Assembly: GCA_028274465.1 (NCBI GenBank)
Contig: CM051456.1
Location: forward strand, 127,426,880 to 127,490,879
Reading direction: 5' to 3'
Length of the DNA stretch: 64,000 nucleotides
From: Plantago ovata
Taxonomy: Eukaryota > Streptophyta > Magnoliopsida > Lamiales > Plantaginaceae
A model generated the notes under the pieces. That model made no database searches and was not told the DNA's origin. It saw only the letters and a list, made by a program, of their open reading frames with translations. The position numbers and the translations under genes were made by a program. Shown one piece after another: positions 48,190-59,628 of this stretch. The stretch's first letter is position 1, and the number at the start of each line of letters is the position of its first letter.

Positions 48190-49139
48190 TGTACGTAAAA
48201 CTCTTCCTCCTCAGCCAGATTAAGTGATGCAAACACATTGCACTACTCTCAGGGGGCTTCACTTTGACAGCGCCAGCTCTTTCTGTTAGTCTTATACAAC
48301 ACAACACCACGGGTTTGTCACTTTCAACCTTTGTTGTAAGGCCACTTTGAGAATTGTTCTGTTTCTTGCCAGCTTTAACATCACACTTCTCCTCCCATTT
48401 TCCTTTATTACTCACTTGGCGACGATTTTAATGTTTTCATAGTTACACATAACACTTTAAAAATATCTACAAAATAACAATTTGGTTTGATAGGAGTCTA
48501 ACAAAAAATTAAGCTCAAGTACTTATAAGAGTAACAAAAATTGTGTACCTATCGCAAAAATTGGACCTATCGCAATGTTATACCTTAGTAGCATATTTTA
48601 CTTCTCAAAGATATAGAAACTTGGTCAAACATGAGATTTATTTATTTATTCGTTCTATGTAAAAAGGTATAATTAAAATACTGAAATTGAACCTTGTTAT
48701 GGGAAGTAACTAACTTTCTCGCGAGCTTTCCCTTGTATGGCATCGGTGACAAACTGTTTCAAAAGAAAGTTGCTTATTTTTTTGAACATCGGGCTTGCTG
48801 CTAGTTTGTCAAGTTGAAACACAGTTCCAAGGAAAAATTTACAACTTACATCAACAAAATCACACATTTGGGAACGGAGAAACATTTGACATATCAACTT
48901 GTTGATGTAGTTGTGAGTTGTGACCTACCTCTGCTTTTATCAGTTGTACACTGGTCGATGTACAACTCATTAAAGCACCTAGGCACAACTATTTAGGTAT
49001 ATCATCGATGGAATGAAATTCAAATTGGATATCAATCGGAGAAACATTTGTAAATAAAAGCTTAATTGAGAATGTTTACCTTCTGAATCTCGTCGGTGGT
49101 GAAGAGGTTGAGAGGTGTCTACGATTGGCTAGAATTCAC
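48190..49139 (-). pseudogene. SSXT/WRC-like gene, copy 2, degenerate
   Basis: The first exon (49139-49080) keeps NLFTTDEIQK and a good donor (AAG|GTAAAC), but its ATG is GTG and a TAG follows. A small exon-like piece (LYIDQCTTDKSR) is near 48960-48925. The SSXT-core exons of copy 1 are missing. A stretch encoding LAASPMF is near 48800. The WRC-like part lies at 48410-48200: allowing one base out and one back, it reads SWRCQSEA and SSAMCLHH, so the W-R-C triplet itself is present. It is followed by a basic run KRKRARKPVKPR that copy 1 has deleted. Together the two copies give a fuller picture of the ancestral gene than either alone. Confidence 0.5.
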
Positions 49140-49199
49140 CACGTTGGGCGGCGCCGCTTGCCATCATTTTGTGTTTTCCATTCGTACAATGCTCGCCGC

Positions 49200-50100
49200 G
49201 AGAATTTATATGTAAAAAGCCCAAAAAAGAGAAAAAATACAAAGCGAAGCCTAGTAAGGGATTTAAGATATGAATGAAATGATTGGTAGGGATCTTGTTT
49301 AGAGGAAAAAGAGATGGCCATGAATATATGAATATATTGTTGTGTGGGCCGAACATGAGCCTTATCGAGTACTCAACTCGACTCATTAAGGTTCGAGCTC
49401 AACTTTATGATTGGGCCGTTAAAACATATCATTCGAGTAGTGTACATAATTTTATTAAATATCCATTACTTTAATAATACCTTCGAATACAAAAGAACAA
49501 GTATAATTTATAAAATAGTAGTAACTTTTATCATCTATTCAACGATTAATTTCTATTTTCCTTGACTACTCACGTGGCTTGTCACGTGTTTATGGTTTTA
49601 ATTTTTTTCACGATTTAAGAATATCCCATGATGATTTCGTTTAATGATCGCGGTTTTGACAATGAAGTCAACCAACTTTTATAATTTTAAGAAATTAAAC
49701 TCTCAATTTATGATATATATGTCGCATTAGTGCGATAAGTAAAGTCGCATTATAATCTGATATCGCAAATATGAAGGCGCAATCGATTCAATTGCCTACT
49801 CTTCTCCGTAGTCTCCACCGGATTCACCGGCGCGGCCTGATGAAGCGATTCGCCGCTAGTAAGCGATACTAACAGCCAGGAAAACAAAAAATGTAAGTGA
49901 TATATTGAGTATATGCTTGTGAATCGTTTGATTCGTTTTGCGCTAAATCTCGACTGTTTGTTTCTGCTACGTACTTATTTCTTCTTCTTGTTTTTGTTAA
50001 TTTCATTTTCAAATTACGACAAACAAGACTTCAAATTATAAATAATAAAATATTTAACGAAATTATATTATAAAAATATAGGTAATACAAATACACCGTT
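49200..50100. other. Intergenic; small GC-richer open frame at 49771-49872
   Basis: Mostly AT-rich. On the plus strand a 33-codon frame starts MKAQSIQLPTLLRSLH in a locally GC-richer patch that also contains TATCGCAAAT and GTCGCATT words. I cannot tell whether this is a relic exon or chance. Nothing else was recognised. Confidence 0.3.
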
Positions 50101-50106
50101 TACATG

Positions 50107-51669
50107 TTAACGTGAACATATACTATAAGCATCTATTTTCGCCTTCAAATCGATGATAAACTGATCCAAATTACGCTCCGATGATCCTCCAGTATCCACT
50201 GCACCGCGAAACATAGCCTGTACTTTCCTGATCTCTTGCTTCATGTTCTCTGAGCTAGTCTTAGACATAAAGCTTCTGATATTCTCTGCTAACTCTTCCT
50301 TTCGAAATGATTTTCCATCGCAAAGATTAACACCGATTTTCCAGTCGTCAACTACTAGCTTCCTGTTAGTAGGTTGATCATAGGCAAATGGATAACAAAT
50401 CATAGGAACCCCACACCAAATGCTCTCCGATACCGAATTCCATCCACAATGAGTCAAAAATCCCCCAACACCTGGATCTGACAGAACGCGGATCTGATCA
50501 CACCATGGAACGATCAGCCCTCTGTCATTTATCTCATCCTCGAATCCATCAGGTAACAGATTTCTCTCCTCAGAGGTCACAAGATCCGAACGGATCACCC
50601 AGATAAAGTTTACTCCACTCAGAACAAGTCCACTGGCTACTTCTTGAATCAACTCTCTATTTGTCTGAACACTGCTCCCAAACGAGATGTACAAAACTGA
50701 GCCGGGGGGCTTGGAACTGAGCCACTGAGTACAATCTGATGCTGAACGTATGCTTTTGGTGATTTCAAGATTGTTGGAAAAGTTAATAGGGCCAATGGCG
50801 TATGAAGGCAGGAGATCGTTTATGGCTGTCAATGTTCCTGGTTCCAGTTCTTGTACCGTGTTGTGCAAGATGAAGTCGACCTTTTTAACTTCCTTATAGG
50901 CCATTAAGAGAGTTTCACATGCAATACCTCCATGTTGTGATTCCTTGAAATAGGGCATCAAGTCCCTTGTATTCATCGACTCGACTCCTGGAATGTATCT
51001 TATATCCTCCTCAGTGTCATCTGATGTTCAACAAATGTATGCTTATAGATCAGAAATCGATGTTATTTGAGCTTATCAGCTATATTAACTTATTCGACTA
51101 TATGACCGTGCATGTCTAACGTTGATCAAGAACCTGATTTGAAAGTTGGGCGTACCTTTGCAGGGAAAGTGACCGTGTTCTTTGAGGAGTGGTTCCGCAT
51201 GGTAACTTAAGGAGAACACTAGCGCGGATGTTGTCCAGAACGAAACACTGACAAGGTTGTACTTGTTAGCAACACTTGCAAGCCAGGCACAACTAGTATC
51301 AGCAACGATGAAAGGAACCAAGGACGGGTCACTTGTTTCAATGCTCTTCGCTACGAATTCATCAGCAAGAGCTGGCAACACTTTGTACAAGTGCAGCCAG
51401 TACTCTTCCCAGTTGACAGACCGGTCGAATTCCAGAGGAAGACCATCACCGATTGTTGTGTAGCGTATGTCAAGGCCTGAAGCTTTTGCATCGGAGAAAG
51501 GATCTGCGTCACTTTTGCCTTCAGATAACATGTGGTGAACGAATTCAAAGTGAGCGAAAGTGACGGTAACGCCCTTGGAAGCAAGCTTCAAGGCCAGATT
51601 GACTGTTGGGTTAATGTGGCCTTGGAATGGGAGTGCTATCATCATAGCATGAGGCTTGCAGATAGACAT
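50107..51669 (-). CDS. UDP-glycosyltransferase, UGT86-like
   Basis: Cytosolic family 1 glycosyltransferase that transfers a sugar from a UDP-sugar to small acceptors. Exons 51669-51156 and 51020-50107 give 1428 nt, 475 aa, with the phase-1 junction making an Asp codon. The N-terminal half has MMIALPFQGHINPTVNLALK with the conserved catalytic-type His in GHINP, DIRYTTIGDGLPLEFDRS and FIVADTSCAW. The C-terminal PSPG box runs from VPWCDQIRVLSDPGVGGF through THCGWNSVSESIWCGVPM to YPFAYDQ, with the key W, HCGWNS, E and final DQ in place. The final Q favours UDP-glucose. The RYTTIGDGLPLEFDRS stretch and intron position resemble the UGT86A group. A TATA box is at 51751-51758. No lesions seen. Confidence 0.93.
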
Positions 51670-51750
51670 TTTTTGTGACTGTTTCTTTGACTAAACTGTA
51701 TCTTTGGAGTGTGTAAAGCAAGATGATTAACAGAAGCAAAGAGTTCCATG

Positions 51751-51758
51751 TATATATA
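51751..51758 (-). promoter_or_regulatory. TATA box of the UGT gene
   Basis: TATATATA on the minus strand about 85 bases upstream of the start codon. Confidence 0.7.
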
Positions 51759-52481
51759 GGCTCCATGATTGTAAAGGTAGTTTCATGGCCTTAATTACCT
51801 GTTATTTATTTATTTATTTATTATTATTATTTTTTAATGATTGATTTCACGGTTCTAAAATTCTTTTTCATTAATTTTTAAATTACATGACTTGATGCCC
51901 AATCCTAATACTTGCAGAGGAGGCAAAAGCCAGAAAGATTCTATTTTGCAAGCTAGTCATTGACTCATTGTGAAAGATGGACCATCTTGACAATTTAAAA
52001 AAATTGATGGAAAAATAAATAATATTTCTTGTCTCATTCTCACATATAATCCAGCTAGGGCCATCAGCATCTTCTTCTGGACATTAGAGGACTAGTTGGT
52101 ACATTCGTAGATTTAGAGTTGAAGTTGGTCTACAAAGAAACCAACACAGTGTAGATATTGCTTCTCTGTTCGTAGTTTATTTATGAACCTTTCACAAAGA
52201 GATGTTTGCTCTTCTGATATGTTCGCGAATGACCCATGTTATTTACTGTCGTAGTCAATGAAGCCTAGTCTAATTGATGAAAGCTGAGGTCCCTAAACCT
52301 CTCACTGCAAGAGAATCCTCTGACTTTTTTTCAACAGTATAGGAGTCACAACTCATTGTCAATTTATGGAGTTATACAACAAACCAACAACATTTGAACA
52401 TGAAAGAGATAAGGGATTATGAGTTCCTCTCAAGGATCAGTTTGTCCTTTTATTCATACAATTCATTACAACAGAATGAAC

Positions 52482-55095
52482 TTATCCATATCTTGGAGTT
52501 ATAACAAGCATATGGCAGTCATGGGAATATACTGAAGCCCAGATTCGTCCTCTTGCGCCTACACTCGCACCCTGCAGATTGAAAGGCGTAACATCTGAGA
52601 ACACGTGCGCAGTACAGAGAGAAACAGCACATGAGATTAACATTTTCTTACCGTCCATATGTCATGTACAGTAACAACTGGTGACTTGAGCTTGAGCCCT
52701 AGATCTTCCCAGGTAGCAGTAATGGTAGCAACTCTAGGTCCTCTGTTCCATAATGCAACAACGTATCTGTTCCCACTAAGCGGTCCTCCCCAAACCTGCA
52801 GCAGCAGGATTCATATAATGCGTGTTATGACAGCTGTAGGCCTGCCTATATACATTTAGTCGGTCTTACGACTGATCTTACCTGCCCGTCTCCGCCTTTG
52901 ATCTTTTTCCCTTGAATGCCAAGACTATCACTCGACAGCAAGCATACACAAATGTGAAGTCAGTCATCTTCCTGTGTCGACTCGTGGGAAAAGGTTTACA
53001 GGTTTTTGAATTGGACTTACCCTGGTTAATCGCGATAACCTCTTTGTTCTGAAGCAATGAAAGAGTTTGAGCATCAAGTGACCTAACATCGCATCCGATG
53101 AGAAGAGGTGCCTATTTAATCCCACCAAACAAAACAATATGGACATGTCAAAGCAGTGTATAAGATGATCAAACTTCAACTGATAAACATAAACTATATA
53201 GTTCACATACTTTCATTAATGCCCATATGAAAAAATGTGATTTATATTCGAAGAAGGACATCTTCCCATTTCCGACTTCCAACATGTCAGGATCTACCAA
53301 AATCATGAGAAAGGGTTGAATGTAAACACTGGAAACTGAATGACGGGCTACCGAGCATTCAGGGTCCACCAGATCACGAAAAAATTTAAGCTCAAACTAC
53401 AAAGCTCATGATAGTACAAATGGAGCCATAGAGCACGTTGATGCTTACCGTTCCACCCTCCTGGCTTAGCAAAGGAGGCCCATTTGTCATTTTCATCTGC
53501 CCGGGAAGTCATGCTGGCAAGGTACATACACAGAATCAGATAGACAAAAAGTGCGTACTGTAATACATGTGAAGTTTTTTTTTTTTTAAACTTTGTTGAT
53601 AAGTGTTCTTGTGTTCACCTATCCCAGTAATCGGTTATATCTCCAGTCGTTCTCCAACTGTTCCCGATGGCAGGAGCCCACGTTGCAGTATCTTCTTCCC
53701 CCCTGCAATTTGTGACATCCATCATGTTCAAGTAATAGTACTAGCTGAACTAAAACAAACAATTAAGGGCAGTTTAATTTGCGGAAATGATTTACCATTC
53801 GCAGATTGAGAAGAAAATAGGCCTCCCGGATCTCAGTAAAGCCCTTGACATGGGAGGGTACCTAGTTCAGAAGCAGTGAAACAGCTATTTAAGCATCACA
53901 ACTGAAACAAAGAATTGAACGCATATGGAACTAGTAAACATATATACCTTATCTTAGCACTAATGCCAGTGTTGTTACAGTTATCGTACTTCAAGTAATC
54001 GATTCCCTGTTGTAGAACATAAGCTGATGATGAGCAGAGGAATCAAACTAGTTCATAATGCATACATGTACAATAGCAGCTAAGTATATAGGCATATAGC
54101 TAGATGAATTAGTCCATTATTTATGTACGTACCCAAGAAGCAAAAGTTTTCGCATCTTGATCTTCATGTCCTAGGGATCCAGGCATTGTTCCGGTACATG
54201 TCAGAGTTCTGTAAATTACAAAGAAAGTGCAAAGAATAAATCATATCGTTTGGCTAAACCACATATATCTCGACTCTGATCAAAAGATGAGGTCACCGAA
54301 ATATACCCAGCATCAGAGTAAATTCCAAGTTTTAGTCCCTTTCCGTGAACATAATCCGCCAGGGCTTTGATTCCAGAAGGAAATCTACCATGATTCGCCA
54401 CCAAATTCCCCTGCATATACATTCACTCTCTTTAGATATGGTTATAATATGAAAAATTGACAGCGTGATTGAGGATATATAATACCTGGGGATCTCTACC
54501 TTGTTCTGCCCAACAATCATCTGAGAACACCGAATAAGTTATTAAACCGAATGAGTTAGGAAACGAATGCTAAAGAAACATGCTACATACGTACCAATGT
54601 TGATGTATTGATAGCCAAGGGCAGCAAGTCCAGTTGACACAATCGCATCAGCTATCAACAAATCGAATTAACAGTCAGATCCGATCAAAAGAGAGATATG
54701 TAGACATTATAAGTAAGGCTTGAAGCAATAGTACTCGCCTGTTTCACGAATCAACTGCTCGTTAATGTTGCACTGGAAATGATTCCAGCTGTTCCATCTG
54801 AATGTACAAAAACTTGCAGTTTCATATACATACATCTTTCACATCTAACAGATAGTAGTAAAACAAGAAAACAGGATACATAAATTCAGAGTTTTTACCC
54901 CATCGGAGGAGTAAGGCCAAGACGGTTTTGGAGAACTTTCATTCGAGGTTGCTGCACGAATGAATCGTTGTTGACTGTTTTTGTCTGTGGAGCTGCAGAT
55001 ACAACACTGTCACTGAAACAAATGTTGGACATCAACGCCACGATCACAAACAGTCGATTTACACTAAGCATTCCGCTCATATCTTCAAGAACCAA
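52482..55095 (-). CDS. Alpha-galactosidase (GH27), copy 2, with an altered splice acceptor
   Basis: Paralogue of the gene at 36740-39099 with the same exon order. The first exon from 55095 (or 55080) has a signal peptide ([20 protein letters not shown]) and RLGLTPPMG. Then come [61 protein letters not shown], the nucleophile region [27 protein letters not shown] and the acid/base region [18 protein letters not shown]. The C-terminus is [14 protein letters not shown], with stop at 52482. Odd points: exon 2 uses a GC donor (ACAG|GCGAGT), and the acceptor before [13 protein letters not shown] reads GAGTG|AT where copy 1 has ACAG|AT. The nearest AG, two bases earlier, shifts the frame and meets a stop. 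A TATA box is near 55143-55150. Catalytic residues are intact; C-terminal integrity is doubtful. Confidence 0.85.
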
Positions 55096-55199
55096 TCCGA
55101 AAGGTTTCAGACGAGGAGCTTAGTTGCTGAAGTATAACGCAGGATATATACACAGCCTAAGAAGCTCGTGAACTTGTATATTTATAAAATAATGTGAGT

Positions 55200-56230
55200 G
55201 AGAAAGTTTATATTGAGGGAATATTTCATTTAAATCACAGGACTTTATAAGTTTTGATACAAATAAATTAAATGGTTAAAACTTTTATACGTATAATACT
55301 TCAACTTTATAAATTGAAGAGCTAAAATTTAAAATATACACGAACTTTAATTTTGCATGTTAATAAATGCATAGAAATCATTTTTGCAAACATTCCCTGC
55401 CCAGAGCTGGCCCATTTATTTTTTGACAGTTGGATAAAAAATTAATAATGAGAATTTTCTTAATAAGATTATGGATTTATGGTTAAACCATATGGTGTGT
55501 TTTAATTATAACTTTGCAGTGGTAAGTCACTGACTAATTTTGACTAATACATGTTTAATTAATCATAGTTTCATTATTTTGTATGAATTAGGACTGTATA
55601 AAAGAGAAAATTATGTTTAAAATATCATAAATTATTAAGAAAAATTGGTTTTACACTAACTTAACTTAGTGTAAAACTGATATTTCGCCTGAAGTATATA
55701 AGCGACCAATTAGGTCACTTAAGCACCCAACTAATCAGTTTTACACTCATACACATATGAATGAAAAAAAAAAAAGAAACCTAAGAGTTTATGTAAATAA
55801 AAAAATTACACAATTCACATGTGAAAAATAACCTTGATATCTAGAATTTGTCAATATGGAGAGTTTCTTTCGAAGTTGTTGAGAATGGTCAAAACGAGTA
55901 TTAAGGATAATTTTAAATTTTATTACTACACATATACATATGTGTATTTATCGAAATATATTGTTTAAAACTGTTATTTTATTACATATGATCTTGCCAT
56001 CAAATTAAATTAATTAATTTCAAAAAGAAAAAAAGTAGTGGGAGACCCCAACTAACTAATGTGACTAATAACTAATTGTAAATATTTGCTTGGTAGATAG
56101 GGTCTATTGATTTTTTGGTTAATTACAAATCATTGATCTTCCTAATAGTTTATTACGAATTAGTGTTACATGGTAATTTTATTATCTTTCTTTATTACAA
56201 GATATTGCTTAAATAGTTATTGTTTATACT
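55200..56230. other. Intergenic, very AT-rich
   Basis: No open frame, splice-linked exon or RNA gene recognised. The left edge is the promoter of alpha-galactosidase copy 2. Confidence 0.6.
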
Positions 56231-56234
56231 AACC

Positions 56235-56572
56235 TTAGACCATCTCCAGCCATAAGACTCAAGACTCAATTTTTTATTATTTCCTTCATAATACCATAAG
56301 ACTCAAACTCCTCTCCATCTCTAACCATAAGACTCAACTATACATTTTTTATTCTTTATTTTTTCATTAACATTATTGCATAAGACTAAGATAATAAAGT
56401 GGAAGAAAAAGAAAAAGGCAAAAAGAATAAGATAATAATAAAATATTGCATAAGACTCATCTTATGTGGGAAGACTCATCTTTTGCATAAGATGATAAGA
56501 CCCACTTTTTACCATCTCCAACTATGAGTCTTATGAGGGTCTTAATAAGACTCATGGTTGGAGATGGTCTTA
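56235..56572. mobile_element. Tourist-like MITE (PIF/Harbinger type)
   Basis: The element 56238-56569 starts GACCATCTCCAGCCAT and ends with its near reverse complement, ATGGTTGGAGATGGTC. It is flanked by TTA on both sides (56235-56237 and 56570-56572), the 3-bp target typical of PIF/Harbinger. About 330 bp, no coding capacity. The 3' 60 bp is itself a hairpin carrying an extra internal terminal-repeat copy. Confidence 0.85.
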
Positions 56573-57332
56573 CTAGATTTTAGCAACTAATCTAATAACT
56601 AATAATATAATACTAATTTTCTCTTTATATCTTTATTTAAAAAAAGGCATCATTCTTTCCCTTCTTTACCAAATTTAGTCTCCACATGAATTTATGAAAT
56701 TGACAAATATGAAATTGATTTAAACTTGGCCGAAAATTACTTAAGCATCCTAAAGAGTTAGACAATCAAATTCAGATGCTTCTTTCTATCAATTATCCAA
56801 GACACGGATGTTTGTTAGAGCTGAGCAAGGATTCACAAACATATGTTGGCAGCGCGTGGAAGCATCCAATACAAAAGCATTGGGACTTTTCAGGGAAGCA
56901 TCTCCTGTTTATTCAACTTTTTAATCTCGTGTTTTAAATTTCGGAAAGTTTTTGATCCCGCCTTGATTTGTTGACATGCATCTCCCTTTTGTTTAATGTT
57001 ATATATTTATTTAACTTTATTTTTCGAGCTCAAGCATTTGTCAAATTCCACAATATCCGGCATTTAGTTTCAGAAGTAATGAAAGATTTGTGAATTACTC
57101 TTTCCTGCAGATTTTGGACTCTTCATTCTTGCTCATTTTGATGGACATGTTATTTTTGTTATCAAATTGTAATCTTTTCCAGTAGCTGCTTGCTGAGTCA
57201 TGACTTTGTTGCTTGAGATATTACGTATAGATTTTGATACTTGGTTTGTGTTACTTGGATTATAGATTTTGATACTTGTTAGGCTGGTGCTTTTAGCTTA
57301 TGTTGGGGCTTGTGATATGTTTAAGTGAGGTT

Positions 57333-57439
57333 ATTACAATGGGCTAGTGATATAGCCAGAGCTAAAATTACTAATGCCAGAGAGAATTGCTCTGGCATTA
57401 GTAATTTTAGCTCTAGCTATATCACTAGCCATTACAATG
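57333..57439. mobile_element. Foldback MITE, Mutator-like, copy 1
   Basis: The 89-bp element 57342-57430 is almost entirely two inverted arms of about 41 bp beginning GGCTAGTGATATAGCCAGAG. It is flanked by a perfect 9-bp duplication ATTACAATG (57333-57341; 57431-57439), the length expected for the Mutator superfamily. Confidence 0.9.
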
Positions 57440-58127
57440 ATGCTTGAGATTCACTGTATTGATTGAGATACTAGAGTGAAAACCATGTTGCATGGATCAT
57501 GATGATACATGCTGCAAGGTACATTTGACATGGTGCTTTTAATTACTTGGTGATGTTTGTGATACTATAGGTTGGAACATAGATCTAAAATGCATGGTAG
57601 ATATTTTTGCATATTTTCTGGCTGAATGCTTATTCATTTGCGGGGTGGAATGTTGAGTTTTTATTGTATTGCAAGGAAAGTAAGCAACTAAAAACGAGGA
57701 AGAGTGAGACAAGTATAATAAAGAGATCACATAGAGAAATAGAAGAACATTATTTTGAATGTAAAAGTTACAAGCAGAATAATAATGTTCATGATCAGAA
57801 CATCATTGCTACTTGTAGAATGAGTTTAAGAATTAAGAATAGCAAACAATGCTTGGAAAAGTAAAAATGAAATCTGAGAAAGGGATAGAAGTCCAAATGA
57901 GAAGATTAACATCAACTAATAACATAGTTGATGTAGTACTGATGATTATGAATGATGTGAAAAAAAAAAAACGATAAAAAGATATGATAAATGATAATAA
58001 GGAAGTGAGAAGTTTTTGTAGGTGGTGCTTGTACGTGAGAGTAGGGGGATTTATTTGAGAAAATATAGGAGTCTTAGTTTACAAATTTATACTAAAATTG
58101 GAAGAATCATTGATTTCTAAACAAGTA

Positions 58128-58279
58128 TTCACTAATGGCTAGTGATATAGCCAGAGCTAATTAAAATTATTAATGCCAGAGTAATTTACCTTTTATAAAC
58201 ACTAATCATTCCTAAAAGTGCACAAATTACTCTGTCATTAGTAATTTTAGCTCTGGCAATATCACTATCCTTCACTAAT
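58128..58279. mobile_element. Foldback MITE, Mutator-like, copy 2
   Basis: The 134-bp element 58137-58270 has the same terminal sequence (GGCTAGTGATATAGCCAGAG) as the element at 57342 but a longer loop and diverged arms. It has a perfect 9-bp duplication TTCACTAAT (58128-58136; 58271-58279). Same family, a separate insertion 0.7 kb away. Confidence 0.9.
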
Positions 58280-58344
58280 TTGTAATAAAGAAATTAGGTC
58301 ACACTAATTTGACATAAAGAATTGAAAGTGTCACTAATTTATAA

Positions 58345-59155
58345 TTATTCATTGATTTTTAATACTCTACTAGTGACCCTAATAACAAAAGAACCTCCTT
58401 GTGCACACATTTACATTTTAATCCAAAGTCAACACAATTCATTATTCCAAATTAGATTTGATGAATCCAAACAACCCTTAGTGTTTTAAAATAAAAAAAG
58501 GACAAAAATATTTATTTTTTCCTTTTCTCTTTATCTTTTTTCCTTTTTCTCTTTTCTTTTCCTTTTCTCTTTCTTTTTCAGTTCTTCTTCGTCTCCGGTA
58601 CCGAAGTTTGCTCCGGCAACCGGAGCAAGCTCCAGATCGGAGCTTGCTCCGGTACCGGAGAAAGCTCCGGTCCAGTCACGTTTGCTCCGATCAGAGCATG
58701 TTTGCTCCGATCTGGAGCATTGAAGCTCCAGACCGGAGCATGTGTGCTCCTTTCGGAGCATCCGATTTGGAGCGTCAACATGCTCCGATCTGGAGATTCA
58801 ATGCTCCAGATCGAAGCATGTTTGCTCCGATATGGAGTTTCGAAACTCCAGATTTGAATACTCCGGCACCGGATTCCGGTGCCGGAGTTTGTGAAGAAGA
58901 AGAGTGAAAAAAAAAAGGTAAAAAGGAAAAGAAAAAGTAAAGGAAAATGCAAAAAAAGAAAAATAAAAGTATAAAATGAGAGTTGGGAAAATTTCTCTTT
59001 TTTTATTTTAAAACACTAAGGGTTGTTTGGATTCATCAAAATTATAAATTTTGAAATAATGAATTTGTGTTGACTTTGGACTAAAATGTAATTGTGTGCA
59101 TATGGAACACGTTTTTGAGAAAGAGCCATTAGTTGTCACTAAAAATCAAATTTCT
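58345..59155. mobile_element. Long foldback element with GC-rich palindromic core
   Basis: Outer arms of at least 100 bp are inverted copies: CAAAGTCAACACAATTCATT on the left (about 58422) and AATGAATTTGTGTTGACTTT on the right (about 59060), also CCAAACAACCCTTAGTGTTT against its complement near 59010. Inside are pyrimidine/purine-rich arms and a core (58600-58880) built of repeated CTCCGATCTGGAG and CTCCGGTACCGGAG palindromes. The end points are approximate and no certain target duplication was found. Apparent open frames in the core come from the repeat. Confidence 0.75.
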
Positions 59156-59628
59156 CGAATAGATATATGCTTAGAAGTTTTTGAAGTCGTTTTGCTACCA
59201 CTATTTAGAGTTTTGGAGTCATTTCCAGAGTCTCAAGTTGTGGGGTTATTAACGTAATATGTTAAAAAAGTGTCCACTTCACAAAATTGCTATAACTTAT
59301 TGGGTGTTTTACACCCCCTAAATCTAACAGATTCGAGACTATGATAGGATCGGGCTAGATCCAAACAGATGTGTCAATTTTCAAAGATTTTTCACAATTT
59401 TGAATCCGTAAATAAATAAATAGTTCGAAATGGATCATGATATGTTAAGCATTTGAACCGGATAAAACTGATCTATTTGCCAGGCGAGTAACTTTTACCC
59501 AACATCAAGTTTTAAAGGGAGCAAAATGCTTAAGAACAGTAAAGTAAAAACATAGAATATTTTATTAAATGACACTTTTCATCAATCATATAAATAGGGA
59601 TACAATATCATTTTGTGAATAATTAAAT

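Noticed and set aside
58531-58952. Open frames with repeats such as PDRSMFAPIWS on both strands
   Set aside because: They arise from the palindromic CTCCGATCTGGAG core of the foldback element; all frames stay open because the repeat lacks stops.
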